This document shows, one piece after another, positions 25,028 to 33,574 of a stretch of 38,455 nucleotides of DNA. The position numbers were made by a program, and so were the translations under genes. Under the pieces are notes generated by a model that was not told where the DNA came from, did not search any database, and was given only the letters and a program-made list of their open reading frames with translations. Location: assembly GCA_964352815.1 (NCBI GenBank), contig CAYGTO010000014.1:1-38455 (forward strand), in the 5' to 3' direction. Every line of letters begins with the position of its first letter. The first letter of the stretch is position 1. Source of the stretch: CAYGTO01 sp964352815. GTDB lineage: Bacteria > Pseudomonadota > Alphaproteobacteria > Rickettsiales > UBA3002.

Positions 25028-26275
25028 ATGAACCGGAAAGCAACCCATCAAGTCACGATCCACACCAGCGATGGGCAACCCGTTCATGTGGGTGGCGATG
25101 CACCTGTAATGGTGCAATCTATGACCAATACAGATACCGCGGATATCGAAGCGACCGTAAAGCAAGTCAAAGCGCTAGCGGCTGCTGGGTCAGAAGTGGT
25201 GCGCATCACGGTGAATAATGAGGAAGCCGCCGCGGCTGCGCCTGCGATTCGAGAGAAACTTGATGCGCTTGGCTGCACGGTACCGCTAGTGGGGGATTTT
25301 CATTACAATGGGCATCGACTTCTTACGGATTATCCGGAGATGGCGAATGCGCTCGCGAAATATCGCATCAATCCTGGGAATGTTGGGTTTGGCACGAAAC
25401 AAGATGCACAATTTGCGCAGATGATTGAGAAAGCGATTGAATATAACAAGCCCGTTCGCATAGGCGTGAATTGGGGCAGTCTAGACCAGAAATTGCTTGC
25501 ACGGTTGATGGACGAGAATGCTGCGCTCCCAGAGCCAAAATCAGCGCAGGAAGTCGGCCATGAAGCGCTGGTGCGCAGTGCGCTCGATAGTGCGGCGAAG
25601 GCCGAAGCGATTGGCTTGGCGCCGCATCAGATTCTGCTCTCCTGTAAGGTGAGCCGGGTGCAGGATTTGATCACGGTCTATCGGATGCTTTCCGCACGCT
25701 GTGATTATCCGCTGCATTTAGGGCTGACCGAAGCGGGGATGGGCAGCAAGGGCATTGTGGCTTCGAGTGCCGCACTCGCCGTGCTGTTGCAAGAAGGGAT
25801 TGGCAACACAATTCGGATGTCGCTGACGCCGGAGCCGGGTGGTGACCGTACGCAGGAAGTGATTGTGGCGCAAGAGTTGCTTCAGTCGATGGGCATTCGT
25901 TCTTTCACACCCATGGTGACAGCATGTCCTGGATGTGGCCGTACAACGAGTACCTTGTTCCAAGAACTTGCTGAGAAAGTGCAGCACTATTTGCGCAAAA
26001 AGATTCCGGAATGGTCTCAAACCTATGCCCCCGAAGTGGCGAGCATGGAGGTCGCCGTGATGGGCTGTATCGTGAACGGGCCGGGCGAAAGCAAACATGC
26101 GAATATTGGCATTTCACTTCCGGGTACCGGTGAAGCGCCGACCATGCCGGTCTTTGAAGATGGTAAGAAAACTGCGACGCTTAAAGGCTCAGACGCGCCT
26201 GATCAATTTTTGCATATGATCGATGCGTATGTAGCGCGAACCTATGGTCCGTCTTCGACTAAGGATGCGGCGTAA
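25028..26275 (+). CDS. ispG: 4-hydroxy-3-methylbut-2-enyl diphosphate synthase
   Basis: This 415-residue iron-sulfur enzyme makes HMBPP in the MEP isoprenoid pathway. The [4Fe-4S] ligands are Cys300 and Cys303 in ACPGCGRTT and Cys347 in MGCIVNGPGE. The barrel domain starts with VMVQSMTNTDTADIEATV and includes DFHYNGHRLL and the RINPGNVG loop. It overlaps hisS by one base (TAATG), so translation of the two is likely coupled. Length is normal for alphaproteobacteria. No strong ribosome-binding site is seen at its start. Confidence 0.97.
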   Translation: MNRKATHQVTIHTSDGQPVHVGGDAPVMVQSMTNTDTADIEATVKQVKALAAAGSEVVRITVNNEEAAAAAPAIREKLDALGCTVPLVGDFHYNGHRLLTDYPEMANALAKYRINPGNVGFGTKQDAQFAQMIEKAIEYNKPVRIGVNWGSLDQKLLARLMDENAALPEPKSAQEVGHEALVRSALDSAAKAEAIGLAPHQILLSCKVSRVQDLITVYRMLSARCDYPLHLGLTEAGMGSKGIVASSAALAVLLQEGIGNTIRMSLTPEPGGDRTQEVIVAQELLQSMGIRSFTPMVTACPGCGRTTSTLFQELAEKVQHYLRKKIPEWSQTYAPEVASMEVAVMGCIVNGPGESKHANIGISLPGTGEAPTMPVFEDGKKTATLKGSDAPDQFLHMIDAYVARTYGPSSTKDAA

Positions 26276-27549
26276 TGGGTGCGAAAAAACTTCAGCCAGT
26301 GCGCGGTACGCACGATCTATTGCCAGATGCGATGGCGCAGCAGCGCTATGTTGTGGATATGGCGCGCGACGTGTCGGCGCTCTATGGCTTTGCTGAAATG
26401 GCGCCGCCGATCTTTGAATTTTCCGATGTGTTCCATCGCACGCTGGGCGAAAGCTCCGATGTGGTGAGCAAAGAGACATATAGCTTTGAGGACCGCGGCG
26501 GGGAGTCGCTAACCTTGCGGCCGGAACTCACCGCTGGAATTGCCCGCGCCTTCGTCAGCAATGGGCTGCAAGAAAAAGCGCCGTTTAAGACCTTTTATTA
26601 TGGCCCGGCCTTTCGTTATGAACGGCCGCAAAAGGGCCGTCAGAGACAGTTTCATCAGATTGGGGTGGAGCTGATTGGCGCAGCAGAAGTGCAGGCGGAC
26701 ATTGAAGTGATCGCCCTTGCGGCGCAGCTACTGGATACGCTCGGACTGAAAGACCATGTTGCGCTCGAGTTAAATACGCTGGGTGACCCGGAAAGTCGTG
26801 CGGCACATCGTGACGCTCTCGTAGATTATTTTGCGCAGCATAGGGCGCAACTTTCCGACGATTCGCAGCGCCGGCTCGAAGCAAACCCGCTACGGATTCT
26901 TGATTCAAAAGATGAGGGTGATAAGGCGCTGGCGGCGGATGCACCAAAGCTGATGGACTATTTGAACGAGGCGTCGCAGCGCTTCTGGCAGCAATTGACC
27001 GATGGCCTCACCGCGCTTGGGATTGCTTATTCAGTGAATGAACAGCTAGTACGCGGCCTTGATTATTATCACCACACCGTATTTGAGTTCACGACTGACA
27101 AGCTGGGCGCGCAAAACACCGTGCTTGCCGGCGGGCGCTATGATGGGCTGGTCGAGATGATGGGCGGGCAGCCGAATCCGGGCATTGGCTTTGCGGCGGG
27201 TGTTGAGCGACTCTGTTTGTTGCTAGAGTCACTGGAGCGTTTTCCGAAAGAATCGATGCCTCTCGTGGCAGTGATTCCGATGAGTGAAAATGAACAAACT
27301 TCTGCACTCGAAATCTTGCAGACCCTTCGCCGGTCGGGTGTCCATGCGGAGATGGCTTATCGCGGCAATGCCGGAAAACGCTTCAAAAAAGCGGACCAGC
27401 AAGGTGCCATCTATGCTGTTATCTTAGGCGAAGAAGAAATCAAAACGCAACAGCTTCAGGTCAAACATTTGGCTGAGGGGACGCAAGAAGCGATTGCGCG
27501 CGAGGGTGTGGCCCAGTATATTCAAGCACAATTAGCAAAGCAGAACTAG
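26275..27549 (+). CDS. hisS: Histidyl-tRNA synthetase
   Basis: This 424-residue class II synthetase charges tRNA-His. Motif 2 lies in FYYGPAFRYERPQKGRQRQF followed by HQ, and the histidine-binding loops are LVRGLDYYHHTVFEF and GGRYDGLVEMMGG. A C-terminal anticodon-binding domain runs from about residue 325. The motif 2 loop is the canonical bacterial type, which recognises the extra G-1 of tRNA-His. Several alphaproteobacterial orders instead have a divergent form. The start overlaps the ispG stop, and prfA begins two bases after its own stop. Confidence 0.96.
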   Translation: MGAKKLQPVRGTHDLLPDAMAQQRYVVDMARDVSALYGFAEMAPPIFEFSDVFHRTLGESSDVVSKETYSFEDRGGESLTLRPELTAGIARAFVSNGLQEKAPFKTFYYGPAFRYERPQKGRQRQFHQIGVELIGAAEVQADIEVIALAAQLLDTLGLKDHVALELNTLGDPESRAAHRDALVDYFAQHRAQLSDDSQRRLEANPLRILDSKDEGDKALAADAPKLMDYLNEASQRFWQQLTDGLTALGIAYSVNEQLVRGLDYYHHTVFEFTTDKLGAQNTVLAGGRYDGLVEMMGGQPNPGIGFAAGVERLCLLLESLERFPKESMPLVAVIPMSENEQTSALEILQTLRRSGVHAEMAYRGNAGKRFKKADQQGAIYAVILGEEEIKTQQLQVKHLAEGTQEAIAREGVAQYIQAQLAKQN

Positions 27550-27551
27550 CC

Positions 27552-28625
27552 ATGTCCATCCACAATAAACTCGACGCGCTGATTAAGCGCCACACAGAAC
27601 TCAGTGATTTGATTGCCAAGCCAGACCAGTTAGCGGGTGGCCAGTTTGCGAAGCTTTCTAAAGAATATTCGGATCTGACCACTATAGTGGAAACGGCACT
27701 CTCGTTGAAAGCAGCACAGGAAGAACTTGACGAAGCAAAAGAATTGATCGCGTCGGGCGACGAAGAGATGAAAGCGTTAGCGGAAGAAGAGGTGCAACAA
27801 CTGAGCACGGTGATTCCAAAGTTAGAAGGCGAGCTTAAGGTTGCGTTGTTGCCGAAAGATGAAGCCGATGAAAGAAACGCGATTCTAGAAATCCGTGCTG
27901 GTACGGGTGGGGATGAGGCGGCATTATTTGCTGCTGATTTATTTCGCATGTATCAACGCTGCGCAGAGCGTAAGGGGTGGAAGTTTGAGATTGTTTCTAT
28001 CGCGGATACCGGCGTGGGTGGGTATAAGGAAGCCAGTGCCAACATTTCTGGCAAGAATGTGTTCCGTGATTTGAAATTTGAATCGGGCGTGCATCGGGTT
28101 CAGCGTGTTCCAGAGACCGAATCGGGCGGGCGAATCCATACCTCGGCTGCGACAGTAGCAGTGCTTCCGGAAGCAGAAGAAGTTGATATTCAAATCAATG
28201 AAACGGACTTACGTATCGATGTGTTCCGCGCGAGCGGGCCAGGTGGCCAGTCGGTGAACACGACTGACTCCGCAGTGCGTATTGTGCATATTCCGAGTGG
28301 GATTACCGTGCAGCAACAGGATGAAAAATCCCAGCATAAGAATCGTGCCAAAGCGATGAAGGTTCTGCGTGCGCGGATCTATGATATGGAGAGACAGAAA
28401 GTGCAAGCTGAGCGTTCTGCTGAACGAAAGGGTCAAGTTGGCTCTGGGGATCGCTCGGAACGCATTCGCACCTATAACTTCCCGCAAGGTCGCGTGTCCG
28501 ATCACCGAATCAACTTAACGCTTTATAAGTTGCAAGATGTGCTGGATGGAAATTTGGAAGAATTCACCAAAGCACTGATCTCGGAAGACCAAGCAGCAGC
28601 GCTTGCAGCCATCGAAGAATCGTGA
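27552..28625 (+). CDS. prfA: Peptide chain release factor 1
   Basis: This 357-residue factor ends translation at UAA and UAG. The stop-codon-reading PxT motif is PET at residues 187-189, in RVPETESGGRIHTS. The catalytic GGQ motif is at 231-233 in SGPGGQSVN. Its glutamine is the methylation target of PrmC, which is encoded directly downstream. The two genes overlap by four bases (GTGA), ensuring coupled synthesis of the factor and its modifier. The prfA symbol here is the release factor, not the Listeria regulator. Confidence 0.97.
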   Translation: MSIHNKLDALIKRHTELSDLIAKPDQLAGGQFAKLSKEYSDLTTIVETALSLKAAQEELDEAKELIASGDEEMKALAEEEVQQLSTVIPKLEGELKVALLPKDEADERNAILEIRAGTGGDEAALFAADLFRMYQRCAERKGWKFEIVSIADTGVGGYKEASANISGKNVFRDLKFESGVHRVQRVPETESGGRIHTSAATVAVLPEAEEVDIQINETDLRIDVFRASGPGGQSVNTTDSAVRIVHIPSGITVQQQDEKSQHKNRAKAMKVLRARIYDMERQKVQAERSAERKGQVGSGDRSERIRTYNFPQGRVSDHRINLTLYKLQDVLDGNLEEFTKALISEDQAAALAAIEES

Positions 28626-29467
28626 CGCGTCGCGAACTTCTGCGTGAAGGAACCAAACGATTACAAAACGCTGGAGATGGTACTGATGCGCTGGATGCGC
28701 GGCTCTTACTTGAGCATGCGCTGGGCGTGTCGCACGAAGCGTTAATCCGTGACCCTGATATAGAAGTAAACGCTAAAAAGCAGCAGTCATATTGGGCATT
28801 GATCGAACGCCGTGCACAGCAAGAACCTATTGCGCATCTTCTTGGCTATCGTGATTTTTGGAAGGATCGTTTCACCGTCACACATGAAACGCTGATTCCG
28901 CGTCCGGACAGTGAAGCACTCATTGAACTGCCACTGCATTCTATCGAAACACCACCGCAGCACATTTTTGATCTATGCACGGGCAGCGGCTGTTTGCTCC
29001 TGAGTTTGCTGCGTGAATATCAGGGTGCTTCCGGGTTCGGCGCGGATATCAGCGAAGCTGCACTCCTAGTCGCCAAGCAGAACGCATTGCAGCTTGGCCT
29101 TGACCAGCGCGCACATTTTTTATGCGGCGATATGCTAAAAAGCCTTGCCTTCCGCTTCGATTGTATAGTATGCAATCCTCCATACATCGCATCGGACGTG
29201 ATTGAAACGCTTGATGAGGATGTGAAAGGGTTTGAGCCTCTCAACGCACTGGATGGAGGCAAAGACGGGTTAGCGTTTTATCGAAAGCTGGCCGAAATAA
29301 TTCCCGACTATCTTTCTGACCGTGGGTGGTTGTTTGTTGAGATCGGGAAAGGACAAGAAACAGACGTACGGACATTCATGGAAGCATCGCTCACTTATCG
29401 TGGTTCTCATAAAGATTTAGCGGGTATCACGCGAGCGTTAGCATTTTCGTACTCACCAGCAGCATAA
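28622..29467 (+). CDS. prmC: Release-factor glutamine N5-methyltransferase
   Basis: This 281-residue enzyme methylates the GGQ glutamine of release factors. The N-terminal helical domain is followed by the SAM motif FDLCTGSGCLLLSLL and the glutamine-binding motif NPPY at residues 185-188. GYRDFWKDRFTVT and LIPRPDSEALIE are family signatures before the Rossmann fold. It starts with GTG overlapping the prfA stop codon. DUF4167 follows ten bases after its stop. Motifs are all intact. Confidence 0.95.
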   Translation: MTRRELLREGTKRLQNAGDGTDALDARLLLEHALGVSHEALIRDPDIEVNAKKQQSYWALIERRAQQEPIAHLLGYRDFWKDRFTVTHETLIPRPDSEALIELPLHSIETPPQHIFDLCTGSGCLLLSLLREYQGASGFGADISEAALLVAKQNALQLGLDQRAHFLCGDMLKSLAFRFDCIVCNPPYIASDVIETLDEDVKGFEPLNALDGGKDGLAFYRKLAEIIPDYLSDRGWLFVEIGKGQETDVRTFMEASLTYRGSHKDLAGITRALAFSYSPAA

Positions 29468-29476
29468 GGAGCAGCT

Positions 29477-29944
29477 ATGCGTCGTAATAATTCTAATAAT
29501 AATCGAGGACAAAATAACCGTCGCCGTGGCAGTGGCGGAGGGCGCAGTAGTAATGGCGGAGGCAATTTGGCGCAACAAAAGCGTACTGCGCTTCAGAAAA
29601 AAGAGAATTATTTGAATCAGGCGCGAGATGCGCTGTCAAAAGGTGATCGCGTTGAGGCGGAATATTACTTTCAGCATGTGGAACACTGGTCGCGCACGGT
29701 GGGCGAGATTCTCGAAAAAATGCCGTCACGCGAGCGTGATGACGAAATGCAAGATCATGATGATAAGGCGTCATTTGATGATGATGCCGGCAACAAAGTT
29801 GGTGATGATTTAGATGAAGGAGAAACTATGTCAGAATCTAAGCCAAGGCGCACTGCGCGACGCGCTAAGCCAAAAGATGAAGTAGAAGAAATTCCGCTTC
29901 CTACATCGGTACTTCCTGAGACCAAGGCGGCAACAGCGAATTAA
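29477..29944 (+). CDS. DUF4167 domain protein
   Basis: This 155-residue protein has an Asn/Arg/Gly-rich N-terminus, then the conserved DUF4167 helix pair (about residues 32-78, with LAQQKRTALQKKENYLNQAR and GDRVEAEYYFQHVEHWSRTV), then a long acidic and basic disordered tail. The domain is almost confined to Alphaproteobacteria, where it nearly always follows prmC, as here. The RG-rich start suggests RNA contact, but the role is not established. AAGGAG lies five bases before the ATG. Its stop codon overlaps that of the convergent DUF3108 gene within TTAA. Confidence 0.88.
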   Translation: MRRNNSNNNRGQNNRRRGSGGGRSSNGGGNLAQQKRTALQKKENYLNQARDALSKGDRVEAEYYFQHVEHWSRTVGEILEKMPSRERDDEMQDHDDKASFDDDAGNKVGDDLDEGETMSESKPRRTARRAKPKDEVEEIPLPTSVLPETKAATAN

Positions 29945-30765
29945 TTCGACGCAACTTTGGGTGCTTCGGCCGCCCACACCGCATCAATCCTTACATAATC
30001 GAGTGGAATTTCGAACTTAATCGGCACATAGTCTGACGGCCGGAAATAGACATAGACTTCCGGGTCTTCAAGTTCTTTAAACGTATCCAGTTCCTTCTGC
30101 GTATACCCATCAATCGGCTCGCGTGAGAGCTGAACCATGATCACGGTTTCTTCAATGTCATTATAAACAATGGTTGCTTCGCCGTGAATCGCAGCGATCA
30201 AATGCATGTAGCGCCGTCCATCATAGACAGGCACCATAATCGCCTTATCCTCTGGGTCTGGTAGCTGCATGACCTGATGGAGCAGGTAGCGTAGCTGAAG
30301 CGCGGCGCTGATCGGATCAAAGCTGTCATTCTCATGCTTATCGAGCACGGCAGGCCGCGTTGTGTGGTTATCTTCAGGCGTATTGGTGCGCTTTTTAAGT
30401 ATTCCCTGTCGATCGAAATGCATCACAATTTTACGTTTCTTACCATCGGCTGATTTATAGCGATAGGCTTCGGTTTGGTAGCCGTCTGATTGTTTCCAGC
30501 CCTGTGCCCATGCTTCACGTCGGTGGCGCTTGATCACATCCACCACCCCCGTCGTGCGAATTTTAGTGTAAGCGCTATAATGGCTGGGCTTTTCATCGAG
30601 CAAGACTTTGACCTTTCCGACTGGAATCGCAGAGACATCAATCATGTAATCCCCGCGCATCTGCAAATCTTCGAGTTCTTCCGCTTGCGCTGGATAAGTT
30701 AGAATCAGTCCAAGGCAGAGAAGCCCAAAAGAAAGCGTGTATGCCATGCGATGTAGCCTTGTCAT
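29941..30765 (-). CDS. DUF3108 family exported protein
   Basis: This 274-residue protein has a signal peptide (about residues 1-28, cleavage near AQA-EE) and a DUF3108 body. Recognisable parts are VSAIPVGKVKVLLDE, a conserved YRYKSADGKKRK strand, FDPISAALQLRYLL and the closing YFRPSDYVPIKFEIPLDYVRIDAVW. DUF3108 proteins are periplasmic or envelope beta-rich proteins whose role is uncertain. An internal Met (residue 7, at 30747) is an equally reasonable start. The gene is divergent from clpB, and the clpB promoter overlaps its first codons. Confidence 0.82.
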   Translation of the reverse strand: MTRLHRMAYTLSFGLLCLGLILTYPAQAEELEDLQMRGDYMIDVSAIPVGKVKVLLDEKPSHYSAYTKIRTTGVVDVIKRHRREAWAQGWKQSDGYQTEAYRYKSADGKKRKIVMHFDRQGILKKRTNTPEDNHTTRPAVLDKHENDSFDPISAALQLRYLLHQVMQLPDPEDKAIMVPVYDGRRYMHLIAAIHGEATIVYNDIEETVIMVQLSREPIDGYTQKELDTFKELEDPEVYVYFRPSDYVPIKFEIPLDYVRIDAVWAAEAPKVASN

Positions 30766-30788
30766 GCGTTATTTTCTTCCCATATTTA
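30758..30788 (+). promoter_or_regulatory. Sigma-32 (RpoH) type heat-shock promoter of clpB
   Basis: CTTG at 30758-30761 is followed after exactly 17 bases by CCCATATTTA at 30779-30788. This fits the alphaproteobacterial RpoH pattern CTTG-N17-CYTATNT and the E. coli CCCCAT-type -10 element. The predicted start is near 30795, giving a 36-base leader with AGGAGG at 30817-30822 before the clpB ATG. The gene served encodes a classical heat-shock protein, which supports the assignment. Confidence 0.72.
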
Positions 30789-30830
30789 ATAGTAAGTAAT
30801 GTACCGGATCGGTGGCAGGAGGCAAGAAAA

Positions 30831-33437
30831 ATGGATTTTGATCGTTTTACGGATAGTTCCAAAAATGTGGTTCAAGAAGCCCAGGCGATTGCGCTGCGCG
30901 AGAATCATCAGCAATTTACCGTTGAACATATTATGGCGGCGCTGCTTGAGGATAAGCTGATTCAGGAGCTGGTGAAAGCGGCGGGCGGCGATGCGAAAAA
31001 GCTTAAAAAGGGTGTGAAAACGCTGATTGAGAAAATCCCGAAAGTCGATGGTAGCGGGGCGAATGACATGTATATTGCGCCTGAAACCGCGAAGCTTTTC
31101 GATGGCGCGAAGATGGTGGCCGAGCGTGCGAAGGATGAATTTATTACGACCGAGCGCCTCTTGCAGGCGGTGGGCTTGCTCGAAGGCAATGCCTCGCGCC
31201 AGTTGATGATTGATCAGGGCATCACGCCGCAAAGCCTGAACAAGGCGATCAATGATGTGCGTAAAGGCCGCACCGCGAATAGCGCTTCGGCGGAATCGCA
31301 ATTTAAAGCGTTGGAGAAATACACGATTGACCTAACGGAAAAGGCGCTGCACGGCAAGCTTGACCCGGTGATTGGCCGCGATGAAGAAATTCGCCGGACC
31401 ATGCAGGTGTTATCGCGCCGGACCAAGAATAACCCGGTGCTGATCGGTGAGCCGGGCGTGGGGAAGACCGCGATTGTCGAAGGGTTAGCGCAGCGCATTA
31501 TTGCGCAGGATGTGCCGGAGAATTTGATGGAGAAAAAGCTGCTCGTGCTTGATTTGGGTGCGCTGGTAGCGGGGGCGAAATTCCGCGGTGAGTTTGAAGA
31601 GCGCCTCAAGGCGGTGCTGTCAGAAATCAATGCGATGCAGGGCGAGGTGATCCTGTTTATCGATGAGCTGCATACGTTGGTGGGTGCGGGCGCGGCGGAA
31701 GGCTCGATGGATGCATCGAACTTGCTTAAGCCGGCACTGGCGCGCGGTGAGCTGCATTGTGTCGGGGCGACGACGCTGAATGAATATCGCAAATATATTG
31801 AGAAGGATGCGGCGCTGGCGCGGCGTTTCCAATCGGTCTTTGCCGAAGAGCCGAGCGTGCAGGATACCGTATCAATCTTACGCGGCTTGCGCGAGAAATA
31901 TGAGATGCATCATGGGGTGAGTATTTCGGATAGTGCGATGGTGTCGGCCGCGACCCTGTCGAACCGCTATATCACCGATCGGTTTCTGCCCGATAAAGCC
32001 ATTGATTTGGTCGATGAGGCGGCCTCGCGGCTACGCATGGAAATTGATTCCAAGCCGGAGGCGCTGGATGAGATTGACCGGCGGTTGCTCCAGCTCAAAA
32101 TTGAACGTGAGGCATTGAAAAAAGAGAGTGATGATGCGTCGAAAGACCGGCTGAAAAAGCTGGAGGGTGAGATTGGCGAGCTGGAGTCGCAATCCAACGA
32201 GCTGACGACCAAATGGGAAGCAGAAAAGGGCAAACTCGACCAGTCGAAAGAGCTGAAGAAACAGCTTGAAGAAGCCCGAATTGAGCTGGAGCAAGCACAG
32301 CGTGATGCCAAATACGAGCGTGCGGGAGAACTATCCTATAGCGTGATTCCGGAACTTGAGAAAAAACTGGCAGCGGCCGCGGCACAAGAATCTGATGCAG
32401 GGGATGATTCGGGCAAGCGCTTTGTCAATGAAGCGGTGAGTAGCGAAGACATCGCGGCCGTGGTGTCGCGCTGGACCGGTATTCCGGTTGAGAAAATGCT
32501 CGAAGGCGAGCGCGAGAAGCTGCTCACCATGGAATCGCACATTGGTGCACGGGTGGTCGGCCAGGAAGCGGCGGTGAAAGCCGTGTCCGATGCAGTGCGC
32601 CGCAGCCGCGCAGGGCTGCAAGACCCATCACGGCCAATGGGCTCGTTCCTGTTCCTAGGGCCAACGGGTGTGGGAAAAACTGAGCTGTGTAAGGCGCTGG
32701 CAGAGTTTCTGTTTGATGATGACAGCGCGATGCAGCGTATCGACATGTCGGAATATATGGAGAAGCATGCAGTCTCGCGGCTGGTAGGCGCACCCCCGGG
32801 CTATGTTGGCTATGAAGAAGGCGGCAAGCTCACCGAAGCCGTGCGCCGTCGCCCCTATCAGGTCATTCTGTTCGATGAGGTCGAGAAAGCACATCCGGAT
32901 GTGTTCAATATTCTGCTTCAGGTGCTCGATGATGGGCGGCTGACCGATGGGCAGGGGCGCACGGTCGATTTCCGCAATACCATCATCGTGCTGACCTCAA
33001 ACCTTGGCTCACAATTTATTGCGGAGCTTGAAGAGGGACACAGTGTGAAAGAAGTAGAACCGCAGGTGATGGAGGTGGTGCGCGCATCGTTCCGCCCCGA
33101 ATTCCTGAACCGTCTCGATGAGATTCTACTGTTTAACCGGCTGAATCGCGAACATATGAACGGCATTGTTGAGATTCAGCTCAAGCGGCTCGAGAAGTTG
33201 CTTGAAGAACGTCAGATTACCCTCGAGCTGGAAGAGGCGGCGAAACAATGGCTAGCCGATCGTGGCTATGACCCGGTCTATGGCGCGCGGCCGCTCAAGC
33301 GGGTGATTCAAAAACATTTGCAGGATAAACTTGCGACGATGATTCTTGAAGGCAAGGTGATGGACCATTCCAACGTGACCGTCACCGCACATGATTTGGG
33401 GTTGCAGATCGAAGCGGGTGAGGTGCGTGCTGCGTGA
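30831..33437 (+). CDS. clpB: ATP-dependent disaggregase ClpB
   Basis: This 868-residue Hsp100 protein pulls proteins out of aggregates together with DnaK. Domains in order are: N-domain (about 1-145), first AAA+ module with GEPGVGKTAIVEGL (about 205) and FIDELHTLVGAG, coiled-coil middle domain (about 410-525, Lys/Glu/Leu-rich), and second AAA+ module with GPTGVGKTELCKALA (about 610) and a C-terminal small domain. The ATG at 30831 has AGGAGG eight bases before it; a longer frame from 30741 is rejected because it overlaps the promoter. A REPIN-like palindromic element lies six bases after the stop. Confidence 0.97.
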   Translation: MDFDRFTDSSKNVVQEAQAIALRENHQQFTVEHIMAALLEDKLIQELVKAAGGDAKKLKKGVKTLIEKIPKVDGSGANDMYIAPETAKLFDGAKMVAERAKDEFITTERLLQAVGLLEGNASRQLMIDQGITPQSLNKAINDVRKGRTANSASAESQFKALEKYTIDLTEKALHGKLDPVIGRDEEIRRTMQVLSRRTKNNPVLIGEPGVGKTAIVEGLAQRIIAQDVPENLMEKKLLVLDLGALVAGAKFRGEFEERLKAVLSEINAMQGEVILFIDELHTLVGAGAAEGSMDASNLLKPALARGELHCVGATTLNEYRKYIEKDAALARRFQSVFAEEPSVQDTVSILRGLREKYEMHHGVSISDSAMVSAATLSNRYITDRFLPDKAIDLVDEAASRLRMEIDSKPEALDEIDRRLLQLKIEREALKKESDDASKDRLKKLEGEIGELESQSNELTTKWEAEKGKLDQSKELKKQLEEARIELEQAQRDAKYERAGELSYSVIPELEKKLAAAAAQESDAGDDSGKRFVNEAVSSEDIAAVVSRWTGIPVEKMLEGEREKLLTMESHIGARVVGQEAAVKAVSDAVRRSRAGLQDPSRPMGSFLFLGPTGVGKTELCKALAEFLFDDDSAMQRIDMSEYMEKHAVSRLVGAPPGYVGYEEGGKLTEAVRRRPYQVILFDEVEKAHPDVFNILLQVLDDGRLTDGQGRTVDFRNTIIVLTSNLGSQFIAELEEGHSVKEVEPQVMEVVRASFRPEFLNRLDEILLFNRLNREHMNGIVEIQLKRLEKLLEERQITLELEEAAKQWLADRGYDPVYGARPLKRVIQKHLQDKLATMILEGKVMDHSNVTVTAHDLGLQIEAGEVRAA

Positions 33438-33442
33438 AATAA

Positions 33443-33569
33443 CCTCTCCCACTGGGAGAGGTCAAAATGCGGCTAGCATTTTGGGTGAGGGCTTCATCGC
33501 TTAGGCCCTCTCTCGAAATTTTATGTTCATTACGTTCACAAAATTTCGTTCTCTCCCAGTGGGAGAGAA
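33443..33569. repeat. REPIN-like composite palindromic element
   Basis: Five nested or adjacent hairpins fill the gap between convergent clpB and the M23 peptidase gene. The outer pair are perfect palindromes around one base: CCTCTCCCA-C-TGGGAGAGG (33443-33461) and TTCTCTCCCA-G-TGGGAGAGAA (33549-33569); each is nearly the reverse complement of the other. Inside are CAAAATGC/GCATTTTG (33463-33483), GAGGGC/GCCCTC (33487-33510) and CGAAATTTT/AAAATTTCG (33514-33548). Two inverted REP-type units around a spacer is the layout of REPIN or MITE-like repeats. No transposase gene is visible. It may also serve as a bidirectional transcription end, though no long U-run follows. Confidence 0.75.
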
Positions 33570-33574
33570 AATAA

